This document shows, piece by piece, positions 36,868 to 48,022 of a stretch of DNA of 64,000 nt. The notes under the pieces are model-generated. The model was not told the origin of the DNA and made no database searches. It saw nothing but the letters and a program-made list of their open reading frames with translations. Numbering within the stretch: the stretch's first letter is position 1; every line of letters begins with the position of its first letter. This stretch comes from Liolophura sinensis (taxonomy: Eukaryota; Mollusca; Polyplacophora; Chitonida; Chitonidae). The stretch covers positions 28,467,732 to 28,531,731 of the forward strand of contig NC_088304.1 of NCBI RefSeq assembly GCF_032854445.1, written 5' to 3'. A program made the translations under genes and the position numbers.

Positions 36868-38435
36868 GTAAGTGGTTATCTTCGATGTTTTAGCAATGCT
36901 TACACAAGACTTATTTTCGTGTACATGAACACGGCACTAGATTCTTCTCGGCCCATTTGGGTTTCTCGAGTGCATACCACCACTGTTTACCACATATCTT
37001 TAGACGATCTGAACAGAGTTTCCAGCTGGTGTGGTGCAAGACTTTCTGGAAACTCATTATTGAAGAACTACTGTTCAAGTTGATTATTTTTTTCATAATT
37101 AGATATATACCCCTATATATGTTGTTAAATTGAGTGTAAAAATATTGAAAAGGGTGCATTAATCAGAGTAATACGGCACCTAAAATCAGTAGGTAATTAT
37201 GAGGCTGGTTTTATGCATATTTTCCGCCAGCACACGTTAGTTTCCGCTGAATTACATGTAAGTCTTACACGTCCGACTTTTTCCAGCGCCAGCTGACAGA
37301 GCTTCACCATTTAGTACGGTGTTTAAAAAGGTACAAGAATGACAACAAGCACGTCGAAATTCTCCACGAAATGGTTTGCTGCTCTGCATACATTTGTAAA
37401 AACACGTCGTGGAAGAACCCTGGAGTTAACCTCTCTTTAAAGATTACTAACGATTTGGCCCTGGGGAAGGCGTGGGTTTTCCAGCAAAAGAAAGAAGGAT
37501 TATATCTGAACCGAAACAGCCGAATTTGCCCTCGACAGTGTACAGCTCAAAGTTGTTCAATCGCCGTATTTCACTTTTGTCGTTTGGATATAGTGAAACA
37601 GGATCTCATCATGTGGGCTAAAACAATTATTAGTCGAGACGAACTCCACTGAACAGTAACCCAATGCACAGTTTGGGTACATGTGCAGTCCTTTACATAT
37701 TTCCCTGAGCATGCCAATTGGAAGATTGTGTATACTGGCAAATATTCAACGGCTTTCCTCTAATAGTTATATTCCAATTGGATTTATCAAACTCATGGAA
37801 GAATGAATAAATTCGCATACTCGGTCTGTTGCACTTTTGAGTGTGTGGAGAGAAGGCTTTTTCCCTGAAATTTTGGGCAGCCCAAAGATGCTAAGCTGTG
37901 AAATGCTAATTTCCAAAGTTAAACACTTAAGCGCATTTTTATTTGGAAAATCTCTGAGCTTATGATTTCCGCTGCTCATTGGGCAACTCAAACTACCACT
38001 CGGAAGTTATGTGATTAAAACTTGGAAATGCAAAAACTGCAAGTGGAAGACATTCTTTAACCTGGAACACCTAAAAGGCCAAATCTTTCTAATCTTGGGC
38101 ATTGACATCGTCAAAATATAGAACTCACGATAAAAGGATTTGACTTCTGCCATTATGTACGTGTTCGACTTTCACACATAACACAGAGTTTCCAACTGCT
38201 GTGTGGCAAGACTTTCTGAATATGTATTATTATAAAAATCAGCATATATCTGTTTAAGGTTTTGGCAAAGCGCAACGACAGGCACTTTGCCTCGATGCTT
38301 GTGTGTACTGGACACATAACTATAATGTAAACATCATTCAGGTTCTGGAGAAGTGAAACAAGTTCACTTTTTAGGGTCTATTCATGTCTGCCTTTGTAAG
38401 TACAGTTTTACTGATTCCTGGTTGTGCTTACATAG

Positions 38436-38534
38436 GAAGGACAAACAGCTTTACACTGCTCAGCATCATGTGGTAACGTGGATCTTCTACGTCAACTGGT
38501 AGAGAAGAGCGATGATATAAACCTACAGGATCAG
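38436..38534 (+). CDS. Ankyrin-repeat exon B, unit U7
   Basis: Thirty-three codons from EGQTALHCSASC to DINLQDQ, identical to U6 except that LVEKS replaces LVKKS. Acceptor tgcttacatag, donor CAG|GTACGTGG. Open, phase 0-0. Confidence 0.74.
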
Positions 38535-38738
38535 GTACGTGGTTCTGGGCTACTGAATGTTTTAACACAATTTATGTTCTGTTCTGTCAACCATTACTCA
38601 CTGTCTTTTTTCAATTTTTGATTTCTTTCTTTTAGCAATGTGTTATAGTTTGTGTGCTGTTTTCATTTCATATGATTAAAGAGGTACACCATAGAGAGTA
38701 AAAGTAGAGCTGCGACGACATTGTGATAGCTGGCAACT

Positions 38739-39138
38739 ATCACTGTGAAATTGATCTGACCGGCCAGGGAGTGGAAGCGCGGGAGATAGTTGACTGAAGG
38801 CGCGATTGCCCTGAAGTGAACTCGATATTTGCTTCTGCTCTACGTGATCTAATTTAGAATCATACTCCTGGATGCTAGCAAGGGATTTGTGTCCGGTGAC
38901 CTGCATAACTTTATGTAGAGCGACTCCAGATTTTACAAGGGTTTTGGCGGTTGTATGGACCGAGTGATCAGTTTTCCGGCCTTTCAGTCCAGCAGCCTCG
39001 GCTGCCCTCTTCATTAGCTCTCCCAAACGATGCTCTCCCATTCGAGTATAGTAATAGCACACAGCTGCATCAGGTTAGAGGCGACATTCGGAAATTGGTG
39101 TGAGGTACTTGGCGTTGCTTCTAAAATGTTGTATAATA
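38739..39138 (-). mobile_element. Crypton-like tyrosine recombinase fragment
   Basis: The minus-strand frame (39062 downwards) encodes the C-terminal part of a tyrosine recombinase of the kind found in Crypton-type DNA transposons and related retroelements. The pattern is HRLGELMKRAAEAAGLKGRK, then TDHSVHTT, then QVTGHKSLASIQEYDS. The second catalytic His (TGHKS) and the likely nucleophile Tyr (QEYDS) are present. The Arg expected in HSxR is His (HSVH), so this copy is probably dead. Codons past about 38745 run into array sequence. Only about 90 residues of the domain remain, and no element ends were found. A DIRS-like origin is an alternative. Confidence 0.6.
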
Positions 39139-39492
39139 CATAAAATATAAGTTTTACTAATTATTATTATTAATATACATATGGATAGAAAGATATATGG
39201 ATAAACAGTTTGTGGAAAACTATTTTAAAAACCTCGTGGTTTTCCAGTTTCAACTGTCTTGAGTTTTCTTGTCTGCTCTTAAACATGTTTGCTTTATTTT
39301 TGATGTCACCATCATGTCAAAACCAACCACCGCCTCTTGTTCTCGACATAATATGGCTGAAACATTGCCATTGTGGCATTAATTATTCATTTAGTTTTAC
39401 TCCACTGTGAGGTATGACTTCTACGAGGCTAGCAGGAGCCTTTTAATAATTTGCTGTGTACTGATTTCGGTCATTTATATCATACATAACAG

Positions 39493-39550
39493 AATGGGAT
39501 GACACCTTTACATCAGGCGGCATTACGTGGTAACGAGTGTTTTGTTCGTA
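39493..39550 (+). pseudogene. Truncated ankyrin exon A, unit U8
   Basis: The acceptor tacataacag and the start NGMTPLHQAALRGNECFVRI are intact. A deletion of roughly 60-70 bases then removes the second helix, the GTAAGT donor and the first intron bases, joining directly to intron sequence (gcttacacaagact). The frame runs on to 39765 by chance. Without a donor the exon is presumably skipped. The surviving half is nearer to ankyrin consensus (LHQAALRGN) than any complete A exon. Confidence 0.75.
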
Positions 39551-40139
39551 TTTGCTTACTTGTGTACAATGCTTACACAAGACTTATTTTCGTGTATGTG
39601 AACACGGCACTAGATTCTTCTCGGTCCATTTGGGTTTCTCGAGTGCACACTACAACTGTTTACCACATAGCTGTAGACGATTTGAGCAGAGTTTCCAGCT
39701 GGTGGGGTGGAAGACTTGGTGAAAACTCAATATTTAAAGAACTACTGTTCACATTTATTATTTAAAATCAGTAGATAATTATGAGGCTGGTTTTATGCAT
39801 ATTTTTCGCCCACACACGTTAGTCTCCGCTTAATTACATGTAAGTCATACACGTCCGACTTTTTCCAGCGCCAGCGGTCAGAGCTTCACTATTTAGTTCA
39901 GTGTTAAAAAGGTACAAGAATGACAAAAAGCGTGTCGAAATTCTCCACGAAATTGTTCGCTGTTCTGCATACATTTGTAAAAACACGTCGTGGAAGAACC
40001 CTGGAGTTAGCTTTTTCAAGATTGCAAACGATTTGGCCCTGAGGAAGGCGTGGGTTTACAGCATAAAAAGGAAGGATTTTATACCCACCGAAGCAGCCGA
40101 ATTTGCCGTCGACAGTGTATAGCTCAAAAAGTTGCGACA

Positions 40140-42175
40140 GGAATTCCAACAACGGCACCTGCATCCAGTACCTAAAAAATACTATTAACTAAACTGAAAA
40201 CTGATGGATAGTTAATCTCGAACGCCGACGTCTTCGTCCATCGGAATGCCAAGAATTACGGTTTATTCCACTTATGTCTAGGGATTTGAAAAATTAGAGT
40301 AGAAAAGTCAAAACAGAATGTAGGCATAAGTAGAATTGAGGGACAAGTGATTAGGACTAACGCATCGGGTGGGATTAGCCAAGCATGACAAACCTCAGAT
40401 ATTGATAAAAATTGTCTTTTTATTTTCCTGGACACAGGCGAAGTTGAAAGTTCGGAATCTGAAATCTGGCCGGGGATGTCAATGTCATGAATGGAAAGCT
40501 CAACGTCGCCCACTCTGGGTTCAAAATGATACGCCAGTACATTTGCCTCTGTGTAGCTAGAATGCATCTTAAGAAAAACCTAGTTCTGATACAAATTCTC
40601 AAGTTAGTCAGGGCAGCTAAACTTTGGTTTTACAACTATGACGTCCCCTGTTGAGCCATGCCGGGCGTCGGGCTGGAGATGGGCTAGGGTAGTAATTCTA
40701 TTGTTGTTTTTTTTTTGTTTGTTTCTTTTTTTGGTGGTGGGGGTGGGTGGGATGGAAGTGGAGTCAGTAGGTAAATCAGGAGACTAGCCGTTTAAGAATA
40801 GCCATATATCTGTTTAAGATTGGTGACAGCATGTAACGGAAGACGATTTGTTTTGATCTCTCTCTGTGGTGTGGATACGCACCTAATGTAGTATATAAAA
40901 ATCCCACAGGCTGTGAAATTGCGGAACGTGCGCTGTTGTTTTTCTGGTATGTCCGCATTTGCTGCTTCGTTTATACCACTGATAATATTCAGAGGAAAGG
41001 GGGCTTTACAAGCTTTGCTATATTTGTAGCTGGGTAACGTTTTCAACTTACACCTGGGAAATTAACCGAGGTGTTTAGAGCGGGGTTCTAAACCAAAAGA
41101 TATGGAACTCGGATAATTGTCATGTCTACACGGAGACTGATAATCTACTGACCATGTGCACAAGGGGTATAGTCTCTTCCCTGATAGTGTGAGGTCAGAT
41201 GATGAAAACTTCCACGAACACCAATTTAAGCGAGTCACAGAACCATCTTTTAATACCACTATCTCATTATCTTTGATAAGTTCATACGCTGTTCTACACT
41301 TGTGTTGGTTACTGTTCTACACAGTACAGGGCGCTGCGCATTAAATTCACTACACGTAATAAGAAAAAAGGCCTTAAAATCACTGTAGTGCGGCTTCTTA
41401 CAGTCTTCATTTACTCAAGCTAGCGATATCCAACATCTACAGTGAATTTCTGAAGTATATTAACTCTTCAAAGCCTTAAACTTTCCTTCATAAATATGCA
41501 GGATTCGTGGCCGAATGAGGCTTCACTTTACCAACAGGCACCGCAGTTTTTATCACTGAGAGGAGTTCAAAACAACACGACACTGGAAACTGGCAGTAAT
41601 CATAATGATCCAATATTTACAGAATAAATTCTTTTCACGGGAGACATAGAAGTAATAGCTTCATGCACATTGACTGTTGAAAGGCTATCGTTGGAATGGC
41701 AATTTTGAGGCAAAACAGGCATGTTGGAATGTACTGGGAAGGCAACTGCCTGTTCGTTTTGTTAAAAACGCGTTACTGTTCATAGCACTGCTTACAGCAG
41801 TTGTATAATACATTTGCGTCAAAACAGGAAAATGCACACTTGTGGTCGATCAGTGGTTGGCTGAAATCCTCTGGCGGATTTATGCATACCGCAATTCCAT
41901 TGGCTATGGAAACAGTAGGTTCTAGATACTTTCACATGTATTGTCAGGCAAGCAAGATTATGAAGCCTACATAGCGCAGTATCAGTCTTGCTGACAGAAA
42001 GACGATGGCGCGCAACGGGAGGCGCTTTGCCTCGATGCTTCTGTGTAATGGACACATAACTATAATGTAAATATCATGCAAGTTGTGGAAATGTGAAACA
42101 AGTTGAGTTTTTAAGGTCTATTCATGTTTGCCTTTGTAAGTAAAGTTTTATCAATTAATGATTGTGTTTACACAG
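40140..42175 (+). other. U8 intron before exon B, with empty gypsy site
   Basis: No gene was recognised. At about 40866-40880 the sequence runs gtggtgtggatacgcacc without interruption, where U3 has gtggtatgg, the gypsy element and then catggatac. A poly-T and GTTT-rich tract lies at about 40702-40745 (also at 12225-12270 in U3). Short open frames are not shared with U3. Confidence 0.6.
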
Positions 42176-42274
42176 AGAGAAAGAACAGCCTTACACCTGG
42201 CAGCGTCACGTGGTAAGACGGACGTTCTACGCCTACTGGTAGAGATGAGCGCAAATATAAACGTACAGGATCAG
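42176..42274 (+). CDS. Ankyrin-repeat exon B, unit U8
   Basis: Thirty-three codons from RERTALHLAASRG to NINVQDQ, with acceptor tgtttacacag and donor CAG|GTACGTG. Same subtype as U3, with the TALHLAASRG core, but RER replaces RGR, so the usual Gly of the turn is lost. Open, phase 0-0. It is the last intact ankyrin exon in the window. Confidence 0.77.
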
Positions 42275-42699
42275 GTACGTGTTTGTGGACTACGGAATGT
42301 TTTAACACTATTTACGTTCTGCTTTTTTCTGCATAACCCAATGCTTTAACCCAATCACAACACTTTACTTACAGTAATGGTAACCGTAAGGAAAACAGAA
42401 ATTAACACGTCGTTTTAACCATCACTCACTGTCTTTTTTCAAATTCAGCTTTCCTTCTTTCTTTTGGCATTGTGTTATAGTTTGTGTGCTATTTTCATTT
42501 AATATAATTAAAGCCGTAAAGTACAGAGAGTAAAACCAGAACCGCGACGACAGTGTGATAACTGGCAGGTGATCAGATATAACCGATGAAATACGTTCTC
42601 TTGTCAGTTACCTCAGTCAGAGTTTTATTGTAACTGTTCATTTAAATGCATAATTACTAGAAATTTACATGATCCCTACCAGCATGACTTCAGCAGAAT

Positions 42700-43110
42700 G
42701 AGGTCAAAGTGATGTTAATTGCAATTTATTAGAAAAAGTGAAAGTTTGGGGTTTAACGTCGTACCAATTTATTAGACGTCACTGGTATAGAAACACTGAA
42801 AATGATATTTCGTCATCACATTTAACATACAATCACATTAAAGCACTGCAAAGGGACTGGACCTTGGGGATGCTTAGTCTACCAGCAGAATCGTGTTGTA
42901 TGCAGGAAAACAAAACAAAAGTCGTTGAGTTGTGTAGTTCTTTTTTCCTGTAGTTACAATTGGCCGGTTTTTGCGTGTACCCAGCGAAACATCTAGGCAT
43001 CAAAATAGGTATTCGTAAGACAGTCGTCAACAAAAATAAACGCTGCTTATCCATAATCGCAAGATGATTCAGCAAATTTTGAACACAAAGCACCAATGAA
43101 TAAGACAGTA
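42700..43110 (+). mobile_element. LINE remnant, U9
   Basis: Only the 5' portion and a piece near the RT/RNase H linker remain. Recognisable strings are the gcactgcaaagggactgg region (about 42844) and catctaggcatcaaaatag (about 42989), which also occurs in U10 at 47972. No catalytic motif is left. Confidence 0.55.
42723..42775 (+). mobile_element. 33-bp SINE-like insertion with target duplication
   Basis: Bases 42733-42765 (aaaaagtgaaagtttggggtttaacg...) are flanked by a perfect 10-base repeat AATTTATTAG at 42723-42732 and 42766-42775. The core resembles part of the SINE-like motif at about 43320. This looks like a very short retroposed copy. Confidence 0.6.
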
Positions 43111-43199
43111 TATGAGCTTGGACTAAGATAACAGAGAGACAGGCAATGTTTGCACTTGTGTGTGGGAGTCACTGAACCGTGACTGCCTTATTATTATCC

Positions 43200-43560
43200 T
43201 ATAAACGGTCCGGTTTGGTCCTGCGTGCAACGTAAAATGTGTCCCCGCGTGTTGTCACGTTCGCTAGGCAACGAATATAACGTATATGGTGTTTAAAGGA
43301 TGAATGATTGAGTGATTATGGCTTAACGCCACATCGGCAATATTTCAGCCATATCGTGGTGAGAACAAAGTAACAATGTGAGACGGTTTGGTGTCTTAAG
43401 AGCTGGCAGGGCTAGTGCCATTGCAATGTACGAAATATCCAAGTTAAGTTGTCCAGATAATCAACACAAAAAATCCACAAGAGACGGCAGGCGACTCTGT
43501 AGGTTGGGATTAGCTGGACAGAATCTCCCGAGTCAATCAGCCCTTTTCTGGACGAAGTAG
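43200..43560. mobile_element. SINE-like repeat
   Basis: The core at 43305-43370 reads tgattgagtgattatggctt, then aacgccacatcggcaatatt and tcagccatatcgtggtgaga. It resembles a dispersed element I associate with vetigastropod genomes. Ends were not determined and there is no coding capacity. Confidence 0.45.
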
Positions 43561-45780
43561 CTAGGTACCAGAACAACAACAACGACCTTTGCCCCGAATA
43601 ACAATGATACCACTTATTATATCATTTTGTTTTGTTCATTTTCAGTCAAGTAGGGCGGTAGTTATTTGTCATCTGTGCAGTTTTTATGATGCCGGACAAT
43701 TACAAACTATATTATTTAGTCCCAGCTGTACCATTTTCTGTTTTGACCTAAAATTTCATCCATTACTAAGTTTTTGCTCATTTTGATTATGAGGATTCCA
43801 TTACTTTTAGGTTTGTTTGGTAGGATGATATCGTAATGAAAAAACAAGTTTCAGCCCTAAAAGCAATATTTTATGATGATCTTTTATTTACCCCTGAAAC
43901 ACCCCAGTCCCAAAATGCATTAAATAAAATTGCTGATACATTATAGGGGCCCCATGATTATGCAGAAACACTAGGTCGCCAGGCAGGGTTAGTCTGTTTG
44001 GTGACGTCATTTCCCGTTGTTGTTACGTGAATGGTCTTTACGGGCTGGCGACACTGGTGTTTCCACATTATCGTGAGTGAAAAAAGCTAAACGTTATGAG
44101 AACTACGGTAAATAGTACATATAAGCTATCCAGTAACTGATGACTCGACATTGGCCCAGAGTCATATTGCTCAATAATATTTTACATGTACATGTGCAAG
44201 GTTTATCATATGGGTGCAGGAAACCCATGAGCTCGGGGTTAACCACCAACCTAAGCTTGAGCTAGATCCAACATGTGACATGCAGACTTGTATCCCATAT
44301 TGGTAAACGATGAGACTGTAAATGCTAAGAGTGTTTGTTAAGAATGTTAGTCACCAAGTTCCCAATAAAACAGAGGCAAATACAAATTCTGTGTTCAAGG
44401 CTAGGATTTGAATATGATCGTTTATCCAACATGTGACATGCAGACTTGCACCCCATATCGGTAGACGATGAGACTCTGCAAATGATAAGAGTGCCTAAAA
44501 GTCACCAAGGCTCCGATAAAACAGCGAGACCAGGTGGAAGTACAAATTCTCTGTTCAAGGCCAGGACTTGTGGCCAGATATTGTAATATGATCGTTTATT
44601 CATTTTACATTTCGAGATACTAATTGTGAAAAAGTGCCAGATAATCCAAGGCCGCATTCATTCAGCTACCAATGCTGTTGGTGAAAATATTTTAATTCTC
44701 TGGGTTTTACCGGACATTTTAACAGGAGAGAAATCAGATATACATACGTGAATTTAAATAACAATATAACGTTCATTTTTAGTGATACAAGTTATAAAAC
44801 TCTTTTAATTTCTGTGCAGATTTCAGTATTAAGGGCGTTGGCAGATTTCTCAAACTCATTGAACACAGTGCTGGCAGGATACTGATATGTTTTGTCGAAA
44901 ATAATACAGAACAGTTTTTCTTATTATATTATTGAGAATCTCAGTGAGCAACAGAAAGATGTACTGGGAAATTGTCCTTGTCTACACCCCCTACTAATTA
45001 TGAGTGGAGATGATGTGTTAACGTTTTGGACAATACAGCCGAAATATTTGTTTAGAACGTAAAAGTTGATGAGCTTAGGCAGGCATGGACGTAAGATCAA
45101 TAAGCAGGCCTCACAAGACATAGCATATTGTTGGCACTTTTGAACTCTGACTCCCTCACACCGGTTTATATCCAGTTCCCACAGCTGAGTGAGGTCAACT
45201 TCACATGTTGGCTGTAACGTCTTTTGACAAAACGCTAACAGTCATACTTTATTATTGAATCAGTCATCAACACTGATTTATTCACGTAAATATCAGAGTT
45301 ATGGATTTATGCCAACCTCTTTTGATGGCCCTCAGCGATATTCTGTGGTATAGCGTTTCAAACGAAATCTCATTATGATATCAAATAATGACCAGAACTA
45401 ATCGTTTTGTTGTGATATGCTCCTTTATATAGCTGCTGTTCCTCTAGAACATGCCCATCATGACCCTGTTTTTCCTCCTGACTTCTGTTCAGGGCCCAAT
45501 TGTTCATAAGTCTTAAAACTATTTGAACTACCTAGCCTAGATGTACAGGGTTGACCTCTTAGTCTGTTCGGCTAAATATCCAAGTTTCCTGTTTGCCATT
45601 TACAGAACCTTGACAACGGCGATCTGTCTTATTTTTTGACTACAGGCATCAGAATTTGAGTGGATAATGGTAAGACAAATTGCAAATCACATCCATTTTT
45701 GTGCTATAATCTTGTCATTTGATGACATTGTGTTATTTTTTATGTTGTATAATAATTTAGGCTGATGTAGTGGTAGCACG
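43561..45780. other. Unassigned AT-rich sequence in U9
   Basis: I see no coding frame, RNA gene or transposon end here apart from the local duplication at 44266-44606. It is not matched in U1-U8, so it is either an old insertion or the original flank of the array. Confidence 0.5.
44266..44606. repeat. Tandem duplication, about 158-bp unit
   Basis: Copy 1 starts at 44266 and copy 2 at 44424. Both run atccaacatgtgacatgcag, gacgatgagactctgcaaat-like sequence, and a shared end (tatgatcgttta). The copies differ by several small indels, so the duplication is old. Confidence 0.75.
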
Positions 45781-45865
45781 TCTTATTTACGGACTAACAG
45801 GCGAGGTTCGTCCTATATAATTTGTTGTGTACTGATTTTTCAATCCTTTATATCCTGTATAACAG

Positions 45866-45912
45866 GATGGGAGACACCTTTTCATCAGGCGGTATTGCAT
45901 GGTAAACAGTGT
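45866..45912 (+). pseudogene. Broken ankyrin exon A, unit U9
   Basis: The acceptor tgtataacag is followed by GATGGGAGACACC, which matches exon A but lacks one base after the second codon. The frame is lost immediately. The match continues (catcaggcggtattgcatgg) to about 45912 and then ends without helix 2 or donor. Confidence 0.65.
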
Positions 45913-46217
45913 TTTGGTCATAATTTGATGTAAGAGTATTTTATACGTTTTTCTTGCTGGTGTGGTGCAAGACATTCTGAATACTTATTACTTAAGGGAG
46001 ACCATATATCTGTTTAAGGGTGGTGACAAAATATCATGGAAGACGCTTTGTCTTGATATTTCTGTGGAATGGACTCACAACTGCTATAATATACAAAAAG
46101 CATGAAGGTGTTGAAATGGTGGAATTTGATCTGTTTTTTGATGGAATATACCATGTTGTATTTGTTTTTTTAGTCATGTAAACTTTTGATCGACTCCTGA
46201 TTGTGTTTACACTAAAA

Positions 46218-47712
46218 TATCAAGTGGGCATAAAAAATGGGCGGTACTTTGACATTCAATATCACCTAAACCCTCTTAGGTCAGCTTCTAAATGTTTACA
46301 CACTCAAAAGTCATTATGTCAAATTTCAATTTTATCCTTTAAGATTTCTGTTCATGTGACCAAAACGAAAATAGAGTCAAAAACGCATGTTCCAGACATT
46401 TCAAAATGATGTTCCACCTTGTTTTACTTGAAGTTTCTTCCACTAACATGATTGAGTCCCGAATCTCCTGATGAGTAATTTTTTCCCAGCAGTTCTTGAT
46501 GCGTGCTTTTAGTTCATCCTTACTGGATTTTTCCGTGTGACCCTCATAAACCTTCTCGCTCAGAGAATTTCACACAGAGTAGTCCATGGGATTGCAGTCG
46601 GTTCTCTGCGGTAGCCACTCGTCCTTAGTTATGAATGAAGTAGTCACTTCTTCAAGATGCTGCTGTGTTGCACGGCTGGCAGACAAGGTTATTTTCTGGG
46701 TACAACCGGCGAAAATCAGCGAGAAAGCCACGATCGAGAAGTTTCATGTAATTTTCGGAATTCACCTTAGTCTTTTCGGTATCAATAAAATGTATGCGGG
46801 TTGTCCGGCGCCAACAAACTCCGCCAGAACCCATCAACTTCTTTGTAAACAGACTTGATTTATAATACAGCCTCTTAACATGACTGTCCCGCTTTTGTTT
46901 GCCATAATCGCGATTGTTCTGTCCATTGCTGGCAATATCAGTTGGACTGTCTTTTTCATCCGTGAAACCAATTTTCTTCACCCTCTTCGTCGAAAATTTA
47001 TCATCAAGGTTTCTGAAGCGCGTTTTTCTTTTCTATCGAACCGTTTCACCCCTTCTTAAAGTCCGTATTCGCTTGTACGATTTTAATCCCAGTGTCATAT
47101 TTCTCACACAAGTCCGAGATACTCCAAGATTCCTTGTGGTCTGCCTCTGCGATTTGTGAGTGCCGGGATTTCTTCCGAGCAAACAGTTTTTGGTCGTCCA
47201 CTACCTCATTTCCCCTCTAGAGAACCTGTTCTTTCTAACTTTCTGACCACATTGTTAACGGAAATTTTATTCCAGTTTTTCACCGGGAATTCTTTCACAA
47301 TTTTTGCCCCTCTCCAATCTTTTTTGAGTTAAACATGTTGCGATCATTTCCTTGTCTGCCCCAGAGATAACCATCTGGATTTATCAAAAGTTGTGCCTAT
47401 CTGGAAGAAGGGTTTCTCTGACACTAGAGCCAGATAATTTTTCCAGACGACACTTGATTGACGCGTGTCACACAGGTGCAGCACGCTCTCTACTCATGGT
47501 AGGTGATGCAATGTGGGTCACCGGAACGTGCATTTTTGAGGCTATGTTTTGATTTTAGCCCTATGTACAGACTAAAGGTGACCTTGAAAATTGGTCAGCA
47601 TATTAACAAAATCATGCCAGTTGAATATGTAAAGGTTGAGAAGGGTTTGAACAAAGGATAATGGAGCAATGCAGCATTAAAGTACGGCTTTTTTTTATGT
47701 CCACCCGATATA
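46218..47712 (-). mobile_element. Tc1/mariner-like DNA transposon
   Basis: Imperfect terminal inverted repeats of about 25-30 bases are present: the left end runs tatcaagtgggcataaaaaa and the reverse complement of the right end tatcgggtggacataaaaaa. Both are next to TA. The element is about 1.5 kb, the usual size for this family, and replaces most of exon B of U9: upstream is the exon B acceptor region (gattgtgtttacac), downstream the exon B end (cctagaggatttggttcgtgg). Confidence 0.8.
46410..47310 (-). pseudogene. Tc1/mariner-like transposase, broken
   Basis: The transposase would bind the terminal repeats and cut at TA. Read on the minus strand, the linker GSGRPKT after the helix-turn-helix region lies near 47205. 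FTDEK, with the first catalytic Asp, lies near 46963. VCWRRTTRIHFIDTE and NYMKLLDRGFLADFRRLYPEN follow. The second catalytic position reads QPCNTAAS where this family has a Gln-Asp-Asn motif, so the Asp is lost. Several frameshifts and stops separate the parts; the longest open stretch is 46652-46981. Confidence 0.75.
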
Positions 47713-47896
47713 CCTAGAGGATTTGGTTCGTGGTTTCCGTGGTTCGAAATGTTTTAACGCTAGTTATTTTTTACCCAAACACAATGCATTACATGCAGTG
47801 GCGTTAACCGTAAGAAAAATAGGTATTGTTTATTAAACTTCACTCACTGTCTTTCTGTACTAATGTGTCATAGTTTGTTTGCTATTTTCGTTTGAG

Positions 47897-48022
47897 GTGT
47901 TCAGTTGTGTGGTTGTTTACCTCAGTAGTTTGGACGTGGTTTGTGTCTACTTTGTACACAGTAGAACACTTCATCTAGGCATCAAGATACGTATTCGTCA
48001 ACCAGTTGTCAACAAAAATATA
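47897..48022 (+). mobile_element. LINE remnant, left part (U10)
   Basis: Bases 47897-48022 match array LINE sequence (gttcagttgtgtggttgttt, then tcatctaggcatcaagatac and gtcaacaaaaat). The match resumes at about 63321. Everything between is later insertion. Confidence 0.65.

Larger units (their letters stand above)
34070..38738 (+). repeat. Array unit U7 (type II LINE)
   Basis: Contents: LINE fragments 34150-36415, intron 36416-36768, exon A 36769-36867, intron 36868-38435, exon B 38436-38534, tail broken off at about 38738 where the recombinase fragment of U8 begins. Close in sequence to U6. Confidence 0.85.
38739..42649 (+). repeat. Array unit U8 (LINE replaced, U3 subtype)
   Basis: The LINE is absent. 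In its place is a recombinase fragment (38739-39138). Then come intron 39139-39492, a truncated exon A 39493-39550, a long U3-type intron, exon B 42176-42274, and a tail with the usual unit-end sequence. The interval 40140-42175 is the uninterrupted counterpart of the U3 intron that holds the gypsy element. Confidence 0.8.
42650..47896 (+). repeat. Decayed array unit U9
   Basis: The unit begins with the usual landmark (taattactagaaatttac) and a LINE piece to about 43110. A long stretch of unrelated sequence follows. Remnants of exon A (45866-45912) and of the exon B surroundings (46020-46215 and 47713-47890) are then recognisable. Both exons are broken. Divergence from U1-U8 is clearly greater. 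Confidence 0.65.
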
